Assembly: GCF_009718825.1 (NCBI RefSeq)
Contig: NZ_WNHB01000013.1
Location: 1 to 64,000, forward strand
Source of the DNA: Terrilactibacillus tamarindi
GTDB lineage: Bacteria; Bacillota; Bacilli; Bacillales; Sporolactobacillaceae
DNA length: 64,000 nucleotides
Reading direction: 5' to 3'
The notes below the pieces were generated by a model. The model worked only from the letters and a program-made list of their open reading frames with translations, was not told where the DNA came from and did no database searches. The position numbers and the translations under genes were made by a program. Shown piece by piece: positions 1-8,423 of the stretch (positions are counted from its first letter, which is position 1; each line of letters begins with the position of its first letter).

Positions 1-409
1 CTAATCCGCGGTCAAAGTAACTCAAATCTTGTGTGAAGTGGCTCAATTCCGGTTCGAAGTGCCTCAATTCTTATTGAAAGTGGCTCAAATATGGTTAGAA
101 GTGGCTCAATTCCAGTTGGAGCGCCTCAATTCGTATTGGAAGTAGCTCAAATCCGGTTGGAGTGGCTCAATTCGTTCTAGAAGTAGCTCAAATCCGGTTC
201 GAAGTGCCTCAATTCGTATTGGAAGTAGCTCAAATCCAGTTCGAAATGCCTCAATTCGCATTGAAAGTGGCTCAAATCCGGTTGGAGAGGCTCAATTCGT
301 ACTAGAAGTAGCTCAATTCCAGTTCAAAGTGCCTCAATTCGTATTGGAAGCAGCTCAATTCAAAGCCGAAGTAGCTTAAACCCAGCCTATAGTAGCTCAA
401 TTAAAAGTA
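1..409 (+). repeat. 21-bp tandem repeat array 1
   Basis: About 18-19 head-to-tail copies of a degenerate 21-bp unit with core GAAGTGGCTCAATTC and a variable 6-base tail; a few units are 20 bp. The CTCAAT/CTCAAA block is nearly invariant. In about 120-370 units with GTATTG-type and CCGGTT-type tails tend to alternate, giving a 42-bp higher-order period. The array runs off the left edge and decays about 90 bp before the flhP ribosome binding site. There are no unique spacers, so it is not a CRISPR array. The same family in the same orientation recurs at 3231-3830. Confidence 0.9.
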
Positions 410-508
410 AAATTAGTTCGCCCCCCTCTCAGAGCGGTACACTCTAGTTGAGGCGACCCAACACCATTCACATTTACACTAACCCAAACCCAAAGGAGGA
501 TAAGAGCG

Positions 509-1354
509 ATGCAGCGAAGTATGATTACCAGCAGTGTCACGATGGGGCAAATCCAGAAGCAGTTAGATATGATTGGCAATAATCTAGCTAACGCCAGCAC
601 GACAGGGTACAAGAGTAAAAATGCGACATTCACTGAATTACTGGAGCAGCAAATGGATAATATCAACCCCAAAGAAGATAAGGCACCTCGTCTGACACCA
701 GATGGGATTAGATCTGGTACTGGTGCAAAAATTGACGATATAAAAACCAATATGACGCAAGGCGGTATTCAATCAACCGACCGTGATCTAGATCTTGCTC
801 TGACTTCTCCTGATCAAATGTTTGAAATTGGTGTATCTAATGGAACGGGTGGACGCGTCACACAATATACACGCGATGGTGCTTTTTACTTATCTACAAA
901 TGATCAGAATCCATCGCAAGTCAATTTTGTGACAAGAAATGGACAAGCTATACTCGATTCAAATGGAAATCCCATTAGTCTTCCGAGCGGATCAAAGTCG
1001 ATTGAAGTGAGCTCGAATGGGGAAGTGACCGCTATCATGCCAAATGATACACGTCAGACAGTCGGACAAATTGGCATTGTCACGGTCAATCGCCCTGAAT
1101 TGTTAGAATCCAGAGGGGATAATTTATACGGTTTACCGAACATGCAGGCTCTAGGTCTTACTGCGGCCGATGTGCTAACGCAAACTCCGCTAGCGGATCG
1201 GGCTGTAAAATCACATGCTCTTGAAAATTCAAACGTTGATATGACAAAAGAAATGACAGATCTAGTAACTTTAGAGAGGTCGTATCAATTTAACGCACGG
1301 GCACTAACGATGAGTGACCAAATGTCTGGTCTTGTAAATAATTTAATCCGTTAA
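509..1354 (+). CDS. flhP: Flagellar hook-basal body protein, FlhP-like
   Basis: Rod/hook-family flagellar protein of 281 residues. The N-terminus has the flagellar basal-body rod signature (MIGNNLANASTTGYKS around residues 20-36) and the C-terminus has the matching family block (SNVDMTKEMTDLVTLERSYQ, about 242-261) ending in a coiled-coil-like tail. These two ends pack together in the axial structure outside the membrane. The start at 509 is set by AAAGGAGGA at 492-500. In Bacillus flhO-flhP lies just upstream of fabZ, and the same order here favours FlhP over FlhO; the sequence alone does not separate them cleanly. The usual partner flhO would be left of the window, unless the repeat array at 1-409 has replaced it. 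Confidence 0.85.
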   Translation: MQRSMITSSVTMGQIQKQLDMIGNNLANASTTGYKSKNATFTELLEQQMDNINPKEDKAPRLTPDGIRSGTGAKIDDIKTNMTQGGIQSTDRDLDLALTSPDQMFEIGVSNGTGGRVTQYTRDGAFYLSTNDQNPSQVNFVTRNGQAILDSNGNPISLPSGSKSIEVSSNGEVTAIMPNDTRQTVGQIGIVTVNRPELLESRGDNLYGLPNMQALGLTAADVLTQTPLADRAVKSHALENSNVDMTKEMTDLVTLERSYQFNARALTMSDQMSGLVNNLIR

Positions 1355-1369
1355 GAGAGGAATAGAATC

Positions 1370-1720
1370 ATGGCAAACAACACTGAACAAAACGATCCTA
1401 AGGCATCTCGCATACGGCAAACAGAATCAGGCAACAGTCAGCAAAATCGCCCGGGTGCTGAAAAGAAACCCGCTTCAAGAATAGAACAGAAAAATACAAA
1501 AAAAGAAAAAGAAGAATCTGCGAAAGAAGAGACTCAGTCCACGTATCGTCGCCGTATGTTCCCAATTTGGCAACGACTCGTCCTTATTTTATTTTGTGCA
1601 CTTATCATGTTTATCGTAGGAAACATGATAGGCTATAAAGTGGGCGGCGGACATGCCTTAGATGTATTTAAACCCTCAACTTGGAGCCATATTACTGACT
1701 TTTTGAAGGGTTCCAAATAG
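1370..1720 (+). CDS. EpuA-type small membrane protein (often labelled RNA polymerase subunit beta)
   Basis: Protein of 116 residues: a long charged, Lys/Glu/Gln-rich N-terminal half (1-60) predicted disordered, then RRRMFPIWQR, a single membrane segment at about 69-88, and a conserved extracytoplasmic tail with GYKVGGGHALDVFKPSTWSH. This matches the family annotated as EpuA / 'DNA-directed RNA polymerase subunit beta', a historical name that does not imply a polymerase role. It starts 15 bp after flhP with AGAGAGGAA as ribosome binding site and is probably co-transcribed with flhP and fabZ. Function is unknown to me. Confidence 0.75.
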   Translation: MANNTEQNDPKASRIRQTESGNSQQNRPGAEKKPASRIEQKNTKKEKEESAKEETQSTYRRRMFPIWQRLVLILFCALIMFIVGNMIGYKVGGGHALDVFKPSTWSHITDFLKGSK

Positions 1721-1750
1721 CTCGTATTTTACATAGAAAGGACTAAAAAC

Positions 1751-2188
1751 ATGTTAACTATTGATGAAATAAAAAAACTTCTCCCACACCGTTATCCATT
1801 TCTTCTCGTTGACCGAGTACTTGAAGTAGAAGAAGGAAAACGTGCGGTTGGAATAAAAAATGTATCCGTCAACGAACCGTTTTTTAACGGCCATTTCCCA
1901 GACTATCCTGTGATGCCAGGCGTCCTCATTTGTGAAGCACTCGCTCAAGTATGTGGCGTCGCCATGCTTTCTAAAGAAGGAGCGAAAGATGACCGCATCG
2001 CTCTATATGCAGGAATTGACAAATGCCGTTTCAAACGTCAAGTTCGACCTGGAGACCAATTGAAACTCGAAGTCGAAATCACACGTTTCAAAGGTTCAAT
2101 TGCAAAAGCCACAGGCACAGCGACAGTCGATGGCGAACTCGCTTGCCAAGCAGAAATGATGTTTGCTTTGGTTGATAATAAAAATTAA
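1751..2188 (+). CDS. fabZ: 3-hydroxyacyl-[acyl-carrier-protein] dehydratase FabZ
   Basis: Hot-dog fold dehydratase of fatty acid synthesis, 145 residues, the normal FabZ length. It removes water from 3-hydroxyacyl-ACP to give trans-2-enoyl-ACP in the cytoplasm. The catalytic block [20 protein letters not shown] gives His48 and Glu62, and the N-terminal [13 protein letters not shown] motif is typical. GAAAGGA at 1736-1742 supports the ATG at 1751. It is the last gene before a strong terminator, so it probably ends the flhP transcript. Confidence 0.97.
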   Translation: MLTIDEIKKLLPHRYPFLLVDRVLEVEEGKRAVGIKNVSVNEPFFNGHFPDYPVMPGVLICEALAQVCGVAMLSKEGAKDDRIALYAGIDKCRFKRQVRPGDQLKLEVEITRFKGSIAKATGTATVDGELACQAEMMFALVDNKN

Positions 2189-2195
2189 ACACTTA

Positions 2196-2234
2196 CTGAG
2201 ACTTTGGGTGAAATCCTGGGGTCTCAGTTTTTTT
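2196..2234 (+). terminator. Rho-independent terminator after fabZ
   Basis: CTGAGAC (2196-2202) pairs with GTCTCAG (2221-2227), extended inward by weak pairs, and is followed by seven T. Confidence 0.9.
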
Positions 2235-2459
2235 CTATGGTTGATATCGTAACATTATCTGTTGAACACTATAAAACTCATCGGAACGTCACATAAAAAT
2301 TTGCGGAAGCCACATATCCTCGAACGAACGCCACATAAAATCTGCGCTCACAACAAATTCCCGAACAACCTAAAAATCTGAGTCAATGACATAAATATAT
2401 AGTCTACATAAATAATGATCCCAACATTGAACCTGAGTACGGACCATATCCCATTTAAC

Positions 2460-2645
2460 TCATACAGCCCGTTTTATTATCTTACTCCCGAGTATATTCT
2501 CTTTTCTAAATATACGCTGTGCCTTCTTTGAGTAACAATATGCTCTTATATATGAATCAGACACCGCAATCACTCTTATGGTACGCTGGCTGATGTTGTT
2601 ATTTTTATCTATATAAATAAGTTGAATAATATCACCTTTACGCAT
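2460..2645 (-). CDS. Small WYL-like protein of 61 residues
   Basis: Unrecognised at gene-name level. The second half (DSYIRAYCYSKKAQRIFRKE, about 30-49) resembles the end of WYL domains, where an aromatic/basic stretch and a conserved RxFR block occur, so it may be a stand-alone WYL-like beta-barrel that senses a ligand or nucleic acid. The ATG at 2645 has TAGGAG upstream on the minus strand. It is divergent from the YolD-family gene at 2759, and the 113 bp between them contain two LexA-like boxes, so both genes may be damage-inducible. It could alternatively be a fragment of a larger WYL regulator, but the good ribosome binding site argues for a real gene. Confidence 0.55.
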   Translation of the reverse strand: MRKGDIIQLIYIDKNNNISQRTIRVIAVSDSYIRAYCYSKKAQRIFRKENILGSKIIKRAV

Positions 2646-2679
2646 ATTTATTCACGCTCCTATTTATACTATATTATAC

Positions 2680-2693
2680 CGAACATATGTACT
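2680..2693. promoter_or_regulatory. LexA (DinR) box-like site 1
   Basis: CGAACATATGTACT matches the Bacillus SOS box CGAACRNRYGTTYC with two mismatches. It lies nearer the minus-strand small gene. Confidence 0.6.
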
Positions 2694-2709
2694 TATTTCC
2701 AGTATGAAT

Positions 2710-2723
2710 CGAACATGTATTCC
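2710..2723. promoter_or_regulatory. LexA (DinR) box-like site 2
   Basis: CGAACATGTATTCC matches CGAACRNRYGTTYC at all but one position. It sits in the -35/-10 spacer of the likely yolD-like promoter (TATGAA at 2703-2708, 17-bp spacer, TATAAT at 2726-2731), an ideal place for repression. Confidence 0.7.
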
Positions 2724-2758
2724 TGTATAATATATGGTAAATGAGAGGAGATGATGCT

Positions 2759-3103
2759 ATGAAACCGAATAAATTAACAAAAGGAAGTAATGTCAGATGG
2801 GAATCTATGCGAATGTTGCTGCCGGAACATGTTCAGGCACTATTGAAGTACAAAGAAGAGCAAAAGAAGATTGTCAAACCCATCTTAGATGATCAAGAAC
2901 TCCAAGAAATCGGAAGAACATTAAACGAAGCACTACATAATCACCATCAGATTAGAGTTAAGTATTATAAAGACGGGTTTATCGAATCACTTGATGGATA
3001 CATCACGAATTTCGATCATGTCATGAAGCGGATCAAAATTGAGAAGGAGCCTGAAATCTGGTGGTTAAAAATTGAAGATGTAACAGGGGTTGAACCTCTG
3101 TAA
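2759..3103 (+). CDS. YolD-like family protein
   Basis: Protein of 114 residues matching the YolD-like family (PF08863): the leading MLLPEHVQALLKYKEEQ, then KPILDDQELQEIGR and a beta-rich C-terminal half with VKYYKDG and a DHVMKRIKIE stretch. AGAGGAG at 2744-2750 selects the ATG at 2759; an in-frame ATG at 2741 lies before that site and is unlikely. In B. subtilis YolD-family genes (yolD, yqjX) sit beside Y-family polymerase genes (uvrX, yqjW) and belong to the LexA regulon. No polymerase gene is present here, but the LexA-like boxes are, so the damage-response link seems retained. The biochemical role is unknown. Confidence 0.8.
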   Translation: MKPNKLTKGSNVRWESMRMLLPEHVQALLKYKEEQKKIVKPILDDQELQEIGRTLNEALHNHHQIRVKYYKDGFIESLDGYITNFDHVMKRIKIEKEPEIWWLKIEDVTGVEPL

Positions 3104-3107
3104 ATTG

Positions 3108-3137
3108 AACTCTGCTCTCTAGCAGAGTTTCTTTATT
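3108..3137 (+). terminator. Terminator after the YolD-like gene
   Basis: AACTCTGCT (3108-3116) and AGCAGAGTT (3121-3129) form a perfect 9-bp stem with a 4-base loop, followed by TCTTTATTT. Confidence 0.9.
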
Positions 3138-3230
3138 TATTATAAAAAGAATTGTCTCAAGGTTCCTCATCAATTGTATGTAATGATATACGTAAAAGCA
3201 AAGGTTGTGCAATTATGATATGATTAGGGG

Positions 3231-3830
3231 TGGTGCAAATCCATTTTAAAGCCTGTGAAAATTTCTCATAGAAGAACCTCAATTCCATACCGAAGCTCAT
3301 TAATTAGACGTCGAAGTGCCTCAATTCCACTTCGAAGTGGCTCAATTCCTCTATGAAGTAGCGCAATTCCTTTTCGAAGTGGCGCAATTCCTTTTCGAAG
3401 TGCCTCAATCCCACGCCGAGGCGCCTCAATTCCACGTCGATATGCCACAATCCCAAGCCAAAGTGCCTCAATCTCACGCCAAAGCTCCTCAATTCCGTGG
3501 CTATTCCCCAATAAATCTAGAAGAAGCTCAATACCGCAATACAGCTGAAGCTCTTCAATCCCAGCAAGTAGTGCAATCCCCAAGCGAAGTAGTGCAATCC
3601 CACCCCCAGGTAGTGCAATCCACAAGTAAAGTGGTGCAATTATGCTTGTAGGTGGTGCAATCCAAAAGCGAAGTGATGCAATCCCACCCCCAAGTAGTGC
3701 GATAATCCGAATTCGAAGTAGCACAATACCGCTCCGCCCGGGCGTAATCTTGCCCACAAATAGTCCAATCCCGCTCCGCCCTCGCACAATCCCCAAACCG
3801 CTCAATCCCACACCAAAGCGCCTCATCTGC
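3231..3830 (+). repeat. 21-bp tandem repeat array 2
   Basis: Second array of the family seen at 1-409, same orientation, about 25 units. The first half keeps GAAGTGCCTCAATTCC; from about 3550 the core drifts to AAGTAGTGCAATCCC and then dissolves into C-rich sequence up to about 4010. Because 21 bp is seven codons, every frame gives heptad-repetitive reading frames (for example the 210-codon frame on the minus strand at 3266-3898 rich in GIEALRR-like heptads); I treat these as by-products, since no ribosome binding site or non-repetitive domain accompanies them. Confidence 0.9.
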
Positions 3831-4013
3831 CGCCCCCCACACATCCGGTATTCATTCACACCGAAGCAGCAATTCTCGCCACCCGATGTCCATCGCACAA
3901 CCTAACAGCACAAATATTCAGCCCACATTACCCCCACGCCTCAACCAGAAGCACTCACCACCCGCCCCACACCCCATCCCTACAAAACAAGAACCCCGTT
4001 CAATCCCTGCTCT

Positions 4014-5471
4014 CTACCTTCCGATATGCTTGAGTTCCTCCTCACAATATCCCGGATAGGGCTCAGCTAGTTTGTATTGCTGCAACAACTGAGTGAGTTC
4101 TACTGTCAAGTTTCGTTGTTTGAGTTCGTCAACGAGGAGGAGGAACATGTCGTGTAGTTGGTCTTCGATGTGATCATGAATGCGAGTGGCCCATTCGCCG
4201 CGAATATCCTGGCCAAATTTGCGATTGACGTCAAAGTGAATGAAGTACATGTACGGATAGTAACGTCTCATGACGCCAAATTTTGGGTCAAAGAGGTGGT
4301 CAAGGGCTTGTTGGTAATTGAGTAAATCACATTCAATATGAGCTTTTAGTGTAATTTGATCTCGTGTGATGATAAGGGCGTCATGCAATGCGGGATCAGG
4401 ATGCTGCCGGAAGATGTTTTTTAAGTGATTGAGTGTGACGCGTAAATGGTTTTTGGCTTTTTGGTAGTCCAGGTTGCTGAAGAATTCGTCGACGCATTTG
4501 TCTCGTGTGACGGAGCCTTTGTTCATAATCAGAAATAAGAGAAAGTCTCTTGCATGCCGTCTGAGCCAATGCCCTTCAACAAGTTGGTTGTTCCATGTTA
4601 CTCGGTAGTCTTTCATGACTTCCATCCGCAGGGAACCGAGAGATATCACAGCGGTCTTGATCGTTTTTATTTTTCGGGCTGGCACTTTCGTTGTGATATC
4701 GTCTAAAAATTGATCGATGAACGAAGCGACGACGTCTGGGCGATCAAGGGCGACTTCGCTTGAGCTGTTCGCAATCATTAAGGCTCTGGCTTTTTTAAAA
4801 TAGCTGGCATATAAAATAGCCATTTTGGCAGGGAAAATGGGATCGTATTCACCGTGTAAAATAAGAACGGGCTGGGTGACGGATGTCATATCCGTTAATC
4901 GTGTTTCCTCTTTGATTAGTAGCGTCGTCGATTGGATGAGAATGTTCAATGGGATTTTGAGCATCGCTTGTAAGACGATATTTAATTTTTCTTCATCAAT
5001 AGGGTAAATCATCTGCTTAGCTAATTCATAACAATAATCATAGGCACCCGTGACGCCGGTCTGTTCCATATGTTCACCGTGCAATAAACCGGATGGGAAT
5101 CGAAAGGGGGTGGAAAGCAGCGTGATCGATTGGACGTCATCTTGAAAGGTCGTCGCAAAGTTTAACGCTAAGTTCCCTCCGAAACTGCAACCGATTAAAT
5201 GTACATCAGCTAAGGAAAGATGGCTTAAAAGCGACCTAAATTCCAATTGTAGTTGTTTAAGATTCAGTGGACGAGAGGAATAGCCGGTTTTCCCATGTCC
5301 ATAAAAATCATACACAAGAACATTGTATTTAGTTATAAAATAGGGCAAAAGTCGCTTCCAAGATGTCGAATCAAGCCCAAAACTCTGGATTAGGACAACG
5401 GTTGGTAGGCGCGAATGGCGTTCGAAGTACTCGTAATATAGTCTATAGTCATTCATCTGAATATAAGACAT
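4014..5471 (-). CDS. Alpha/beta-hydrolase-like / SARP-type regulator fusion (copy A)
   Basis: Protein of 485 residues with two parts. Residues 1-257 follow the alpha/beta-hydrolase fold: GCSFGGN with Ser96 at the nucleophile elbow and LHGEYDP with Asp210 at the acid position. The expected catalytic His near residue 237 is absent (NSSSEVALDRP), and the oxyanion HG motif reads QS. Residues about 276-355 are a winged helix of the OmpR/SARP type (GHWLRRHARDFLLFL ... AKNHLRVTLNHLKNIF), and 375-480 fit the helical BTAD domain that follows it in SARP proteins. Likely role: a cytoplasmic transcription factor whose hydrolase-like half binds a small ligand. GGGGGAT lies just upstream of the ATG at 5471. 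A paralogue lies at 5969-7528. Confidence 0.75.
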   Translation of the reverse strand: MSYIQMNDYRLYYEYFERHSRLPTVVLIQSFGLDSTSWKRLLPYFITKYNVLVYDFYGHGKTGYSSRPLNLKQLQLEFRSLLSHLSLADVHLIGCSFGGNLALNFATTFQDDVQSITLLSTPFRFPSGLLHGEHMEQTGVTGAYDYCYELAKQMIYPIDEEKLNIVLQAMLKIPLNILIQSTTLLIKEETRLTDMTSVTQPVLILHGEYDPIFPAKMAILYASYFKKARALMIANSSSEVALDRPDVVASFIDQFLDDITTKVPARKIKTIKTAVISLGSLRMEVMKDYRVTWNNQLVEGHWLRRHARDFLLFLIMNKGSVTRDKCVDEFFSNLDYQKAKNHLRVTLNHLKNIFRQHPDPALHDALIITRDQITLKAHIECDLLNYQQALDHLFDPKFGVMRRYYPYMYFIHFDVNRKFGQDIRGEWATRIHDHIEDQLHDMFLLLVDELKQRNLTVELTQLLQQYKLAEPYPGYCEEELKHIGR

Positions 5472-5968
5472 CGCACGGATCCCCCTTAGTTATTCCTATC
5501 ATACAATGTAATAAGTCCTAATAAAATAAAAATCATTCCAAAAATATCGACAACAGTCGATGAGAAAAGGAGCAAAATACGACATTTCAAACATTTTTAA
5601 CAAAAATAACCATTACAAATGACCCATGACGGGCCTAAAGACTTACGTAGGGTCAAAACCATGATGATTGCAAATCTCGTCCCAAACAACTCTTAAGATA
5701 AAGAAACTTGTCAATTGCGGGGCCTATAAGACGAGACAGAGGCCTAGTTACACGTATACTGATTGAACGAAACTATCAAGGTCCCTCACTTTTTGGCTAT
5801 GTAGCCTCTTTTAGAGAAAGCACTTTTCGCGTGTTTTCCCACTTCAACATACTTGTACTTCTTTAAAGTGCAAAAAAAAAATCCCTAACACATAGGTGCT
5901 AGGGTATCCTTATGGTAAACAAAGGAAAATAATATGAGAGGAGATAGGGTAATTAAGATTTTCAGAGA
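5472..5968. other. Intergenic region between the two hydrolase-SARP genes
   Basis: No gene seen. The right end holds the minus-strand terminator of the upstream paralogue; the rest must contain the promoter of copy A. No clear palindromic operator was found. Confidence 0.5.
5872..5906 (-). terminator. Terminator of copy B (minus strand)
   Basis: CCCTA-A-CAC (5883-5891) and GTG-C-TAGGG (5896-5904) form an interrupted stem; on the minus strand it is followed by a run of about ten T (the A run at 5872-5881). Confidence 0.8.
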
Positions 5969-7528
5969 TTACATTCCCTCTCTTTCTGAATAATAAACAC
6001 TCTTTTTATCGATTTTTGTATGTAATGTGCCTAATTCCTGTAACGTTTCTTTACAGAAGCCTTCATACGGTTCGATCGGTTCACATTTTCGCAAGAGACG
6101 TTTGATTTCATAGATGAAGTGTCGTTTTTTTAGTTCTTCATAGATGGTCATCATGGCTTTAGTAAGACGTCGATCGATTTTATCACTTAAGTTCACAAAC
6201 CACTCACTTCGGAAAGTTGAGACAAGGTTAAAAGAACCGGCATTCAATAAGTCGATGAATATCACGTAACGCTTCATGAGCGATTTATTTGGATTGAACA
6301 GGCTGTCGAGCTGTTTGACATAATCCACAAGATCACATTCGACTGGCAAGAGAAGCTGAACGCCTTCTCGTGTTATGGAAAGTGCTTCGTTCAGTCGCTC
6401 GTCTTCTTGCTGTTTGAACAGAGAATGCAGATGGCTCAGCTGAACGCGCAAGGCACTTCGAGCTTTTTCCATCGATTGATGTGGAAAGAACATGGTGATA
6501 ATCGTCTCACGCGTAGCCACCCCATCATGAAAAGCAAGAAAGACTAAGAGCTCCTTCGCATTCCGGCGATTCCACGTCCCCTCCACAGGGGTGCCCTCCC
6601 AGTAAACTTGAAAGGAGCCTTGTGTATGAATCTGAAGGATCGGCTTCTCTGAATTCATGGTCTGGTTACTCCAACTCATCGGTCCCACCAATGAGACATC
6701 TTCAAGACATTTTGTAAAAAAATCTTCGTTATAAAAAGGGACCGTCTTTTGTTCAACCTTCTCATCCTCCAAAAAATTCAGGAGAAACTGACTCACAATT
6801 TCGGGACGATCCAGCGCAACAAGGGTCGAGCTGTTGGCAACAATGAGGGCCCTGGCGTTTCGCAAATCATTCGCATAAAGAATCGCATGATGTGCGGGAT
6901 ATAAAGGATCATACTCCCCGTGTAAAATGAGTACCGGACAGTCGATGGAAGAGAGATCCGGTTTCATCAGTTGTTGATTGAGTGGGTAGTTAAAACCTCG
7001 CTCATTGAGGGAGGACAAAGCTTTTTCCACGATCTTACGTTTCTCGCTTGTACAGGGATAAATGAATTTCCCCGCCAGCTGCCGTGCGTATTCCTTTTGA
7101 GTTAAGGTCTTATGAAGGTCCTGCTCTTCTTGTAAGAACAGATTCGGAATAGAAAAGGGAGTGGACAACAAGGTAAGCGATTTCACGATATGGTTAAAAA
7201 TAGGGTAAAAGCCTAATGCCACATTGCCACCCGTGATGCTGCCAATCAGATGAACCTTCGTTAGCTTAAGATGATTTATCAAGGCACGGAATTCATGGCA
7301 GAGATCTTGGAAAAAACAGGCTATTTCCTTTGTGGTGACGACCGAGCGGCCATGTCCTTTGATATCATAGATCAGCGTATTATAGTTTTGCCCAAGTAGA
7401 GGCAGGAGAGATTGCCAAATTGACGAGTCAAAACTTAAACCGTGAATGAAGACAAGTGTAGGTCTGCTAGATTCATAGTCATGGTAAGAGTAGTACAGAT
7501 CATAATCTTTCATTTTAAGATAGGGCAT
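5969..7528 (-). CDS. Alpha/beta-hydrolase-like / SARP-type regulator fusion (copy B)
   Basis: Protein of 519 residues, collinear with the product of 4014-5471: hydrolase-like domain at 1-265, winged helix at about 300-380 (GTWNRRNAKELLVFL ... KARSALRVQLSHLHSLF) and BTAD-like helices after it. Here the nucleophile elbow reads LIGSITGGN where copy A has LIGCSFGGN, so the catalytic Ser is replaced by Ile; the His position is again Ser (ANSSTLVALDRP), while the oxyanion HG motif is kept. At least two triad residues are therefore missing, which points to ligand sensing rather than catalysis. ATG at 7528 with AGGA upstream. The gene ends at the terminator at 5872-5906, so the two paralogues are separate transcripts, presumably from duplication. 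Confidence 0.75.
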   Translation of the reverse strand: MPYLKMKDYDLYYSYHDYESSRPTLVFIHGLSFDSSIWQSLLPLLGQNYNTLIYDIKGHGRSVVTTKEIACFFQDLCHEFRALINHLKLTKVHLIGSITGGNVALGFYPIFNHIVKSLTLLSTPFSIPNLFLQEEQDLHKTLTQKEYARQLAGKFIYPCTSEKRKIVEKALSSLNERGFNYPLNQQLMKPDLSSIDCPVLILHGEYDPLYPAHHAILYANDLRNARALIVANSSTLVALDRPEIVSQFLLNFLEDEKVEQKTVPFYNEDFFTKCLEDVSLVGPMSWSNQTMNSEKPILQIHTQGSFQVYWEGTPVEGTWNRRNAKELLVFLAFHDGVATRETIITMFFPHQSMEKARSALRVQLSHLHSLFKQQEDERLNEALSITREGVQLLLPVECDLVDYVKQLDSLFNPNKSLMKRYVIFIDLLNAGSFNLVSTFRSEWFVNLSDKIDRRLTKAMMTIYEELKKRHFIYEIKRLLRKCEPIEPYEGFCKETLQELGTLHTKIDKKSVYYSEREGM

Positions 7529-8156
7529 GGTTTTATCCTCATTTCTTCGTATAAAATATCATTTGAACACGCTAGCTTACCTTGTCTAGTGTCCTTACTT
7601 ATTTATGCTCCGTACTCAAAACTTATTAACGGTTTGACTTTAGAGCAAAACAGTTTTAAATACGACCCCTAACGAACAATCTATTCTAAATATGATCATA
7701 CATTGAATGCTCTATGCCTGAAATTGTATGGTCCCACATAGTCATACTTCTCTTGCACTATAACCATCAGAATTAACACAAAAAAGGTGTTCTGTCTTTT
7801 CTACTAATGTCATACGATTAAATATTAATCTGTAAATTATTAGGACGATATGAATGAAGCTTAAGACCCGTACATACATAAACTCAAAACCACGACCAAC
7901 GACCGACTAATAAATTTAAAAAAATTTACAATACTAGCGTTTTATCGCAATGGTGTAATGATAGTGTAACGGTCGGTGTGTTATTATTACGTAAATTGTT
8001 GAAACTTAATAGAAAATGTGTGAGATATGTCATATCTAATAGTTTGCTTAAATAGCATCCGAAGATTTTGATTATTATGACATCATTTTAGTCTATTCTT
8101 TCCATTTTGTAAAATTTTATCACTAATCGAGTCCGTTGTTTTTGGGAGGTGTAAGC
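7529..8156. other. AT-rich intergenic region
   Basis: No gene seen in 628 bp. It separates the minus-strand copy B regulator from the plus-strand small gene at 8157 and must hold both promoters. The 10-mer ACGACCGACT at 7899-7908 recurs at 8770-8779 ahead of the next small gene, and a related AACGGTCGGT lies at 7969-7978. Confidence 0.5.
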
Positions 8157-8423
8157 ATGTCACGATCATCGCCACCGGCGCAGTTTCTATTCTTCTTAAA
8201 AAGAGAAAGAGGCGTGCAGGAGTCACTACCACGTCATTATGTCACGCTGGTCAAAGCGCGTTCGATCGAACAAGCCGTCAAGCGTTTTGAAAAGATGTAT
8301 AGGGCAACATATAGCGGGCTGTTTAAAGTTAATGCCCGTACATACCATGTCTTTTACTCGAAGCGAAAAGGGGATTGTTTGGAAGAGACGATGTACCAAG
8401 TGACATTGTATGAAGATGGATAA
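8157..8423 (+). CDS. Small protein of 88 residues, unknown function (twin 1)
   Basis: Not recognised. Start chosen at the ATG at 8157 because GGGAGGTG at 8144-8151 precedes it; an upstream in-frame TTG at 8136 lies before that site. The product has an aromatic N-terminal strand (FLFFLKRER), VTLVKARSIEQAVKRFEKMY (likely strand plus helix, about 29-48) and a C-terminal pair of aromatic strands (TYHVFYSK, TMYQVTLYE). The same order of elements is seen in the product of 8853-9098, so the two are probably distant paralogues with a small alpha+beta fold. No signal peptide or membrane segment. Confidence 0.65.
   Translation: MSRSSPPAQFLFFLKRERGVQESLPRHYVTLVKARSIEQAVKRFEKMYRATYSGLFKVNARTYHVFYSKRKGDCLEETMYQVTLYEDG

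Noticed and set aside
1-409. CRISPR array
   Set aside because: Units are contiguous 21-mers without unique spacers, and no cas genes are nearby.
3266-3898. Open frame of 210 codons on the minus strand with seven-residue repeats, and similar frames on both strands
   Set aside because: Produced by the 21-bp repeat array (7 codons per unit); no ribosome binding site and no non-repetitive part.
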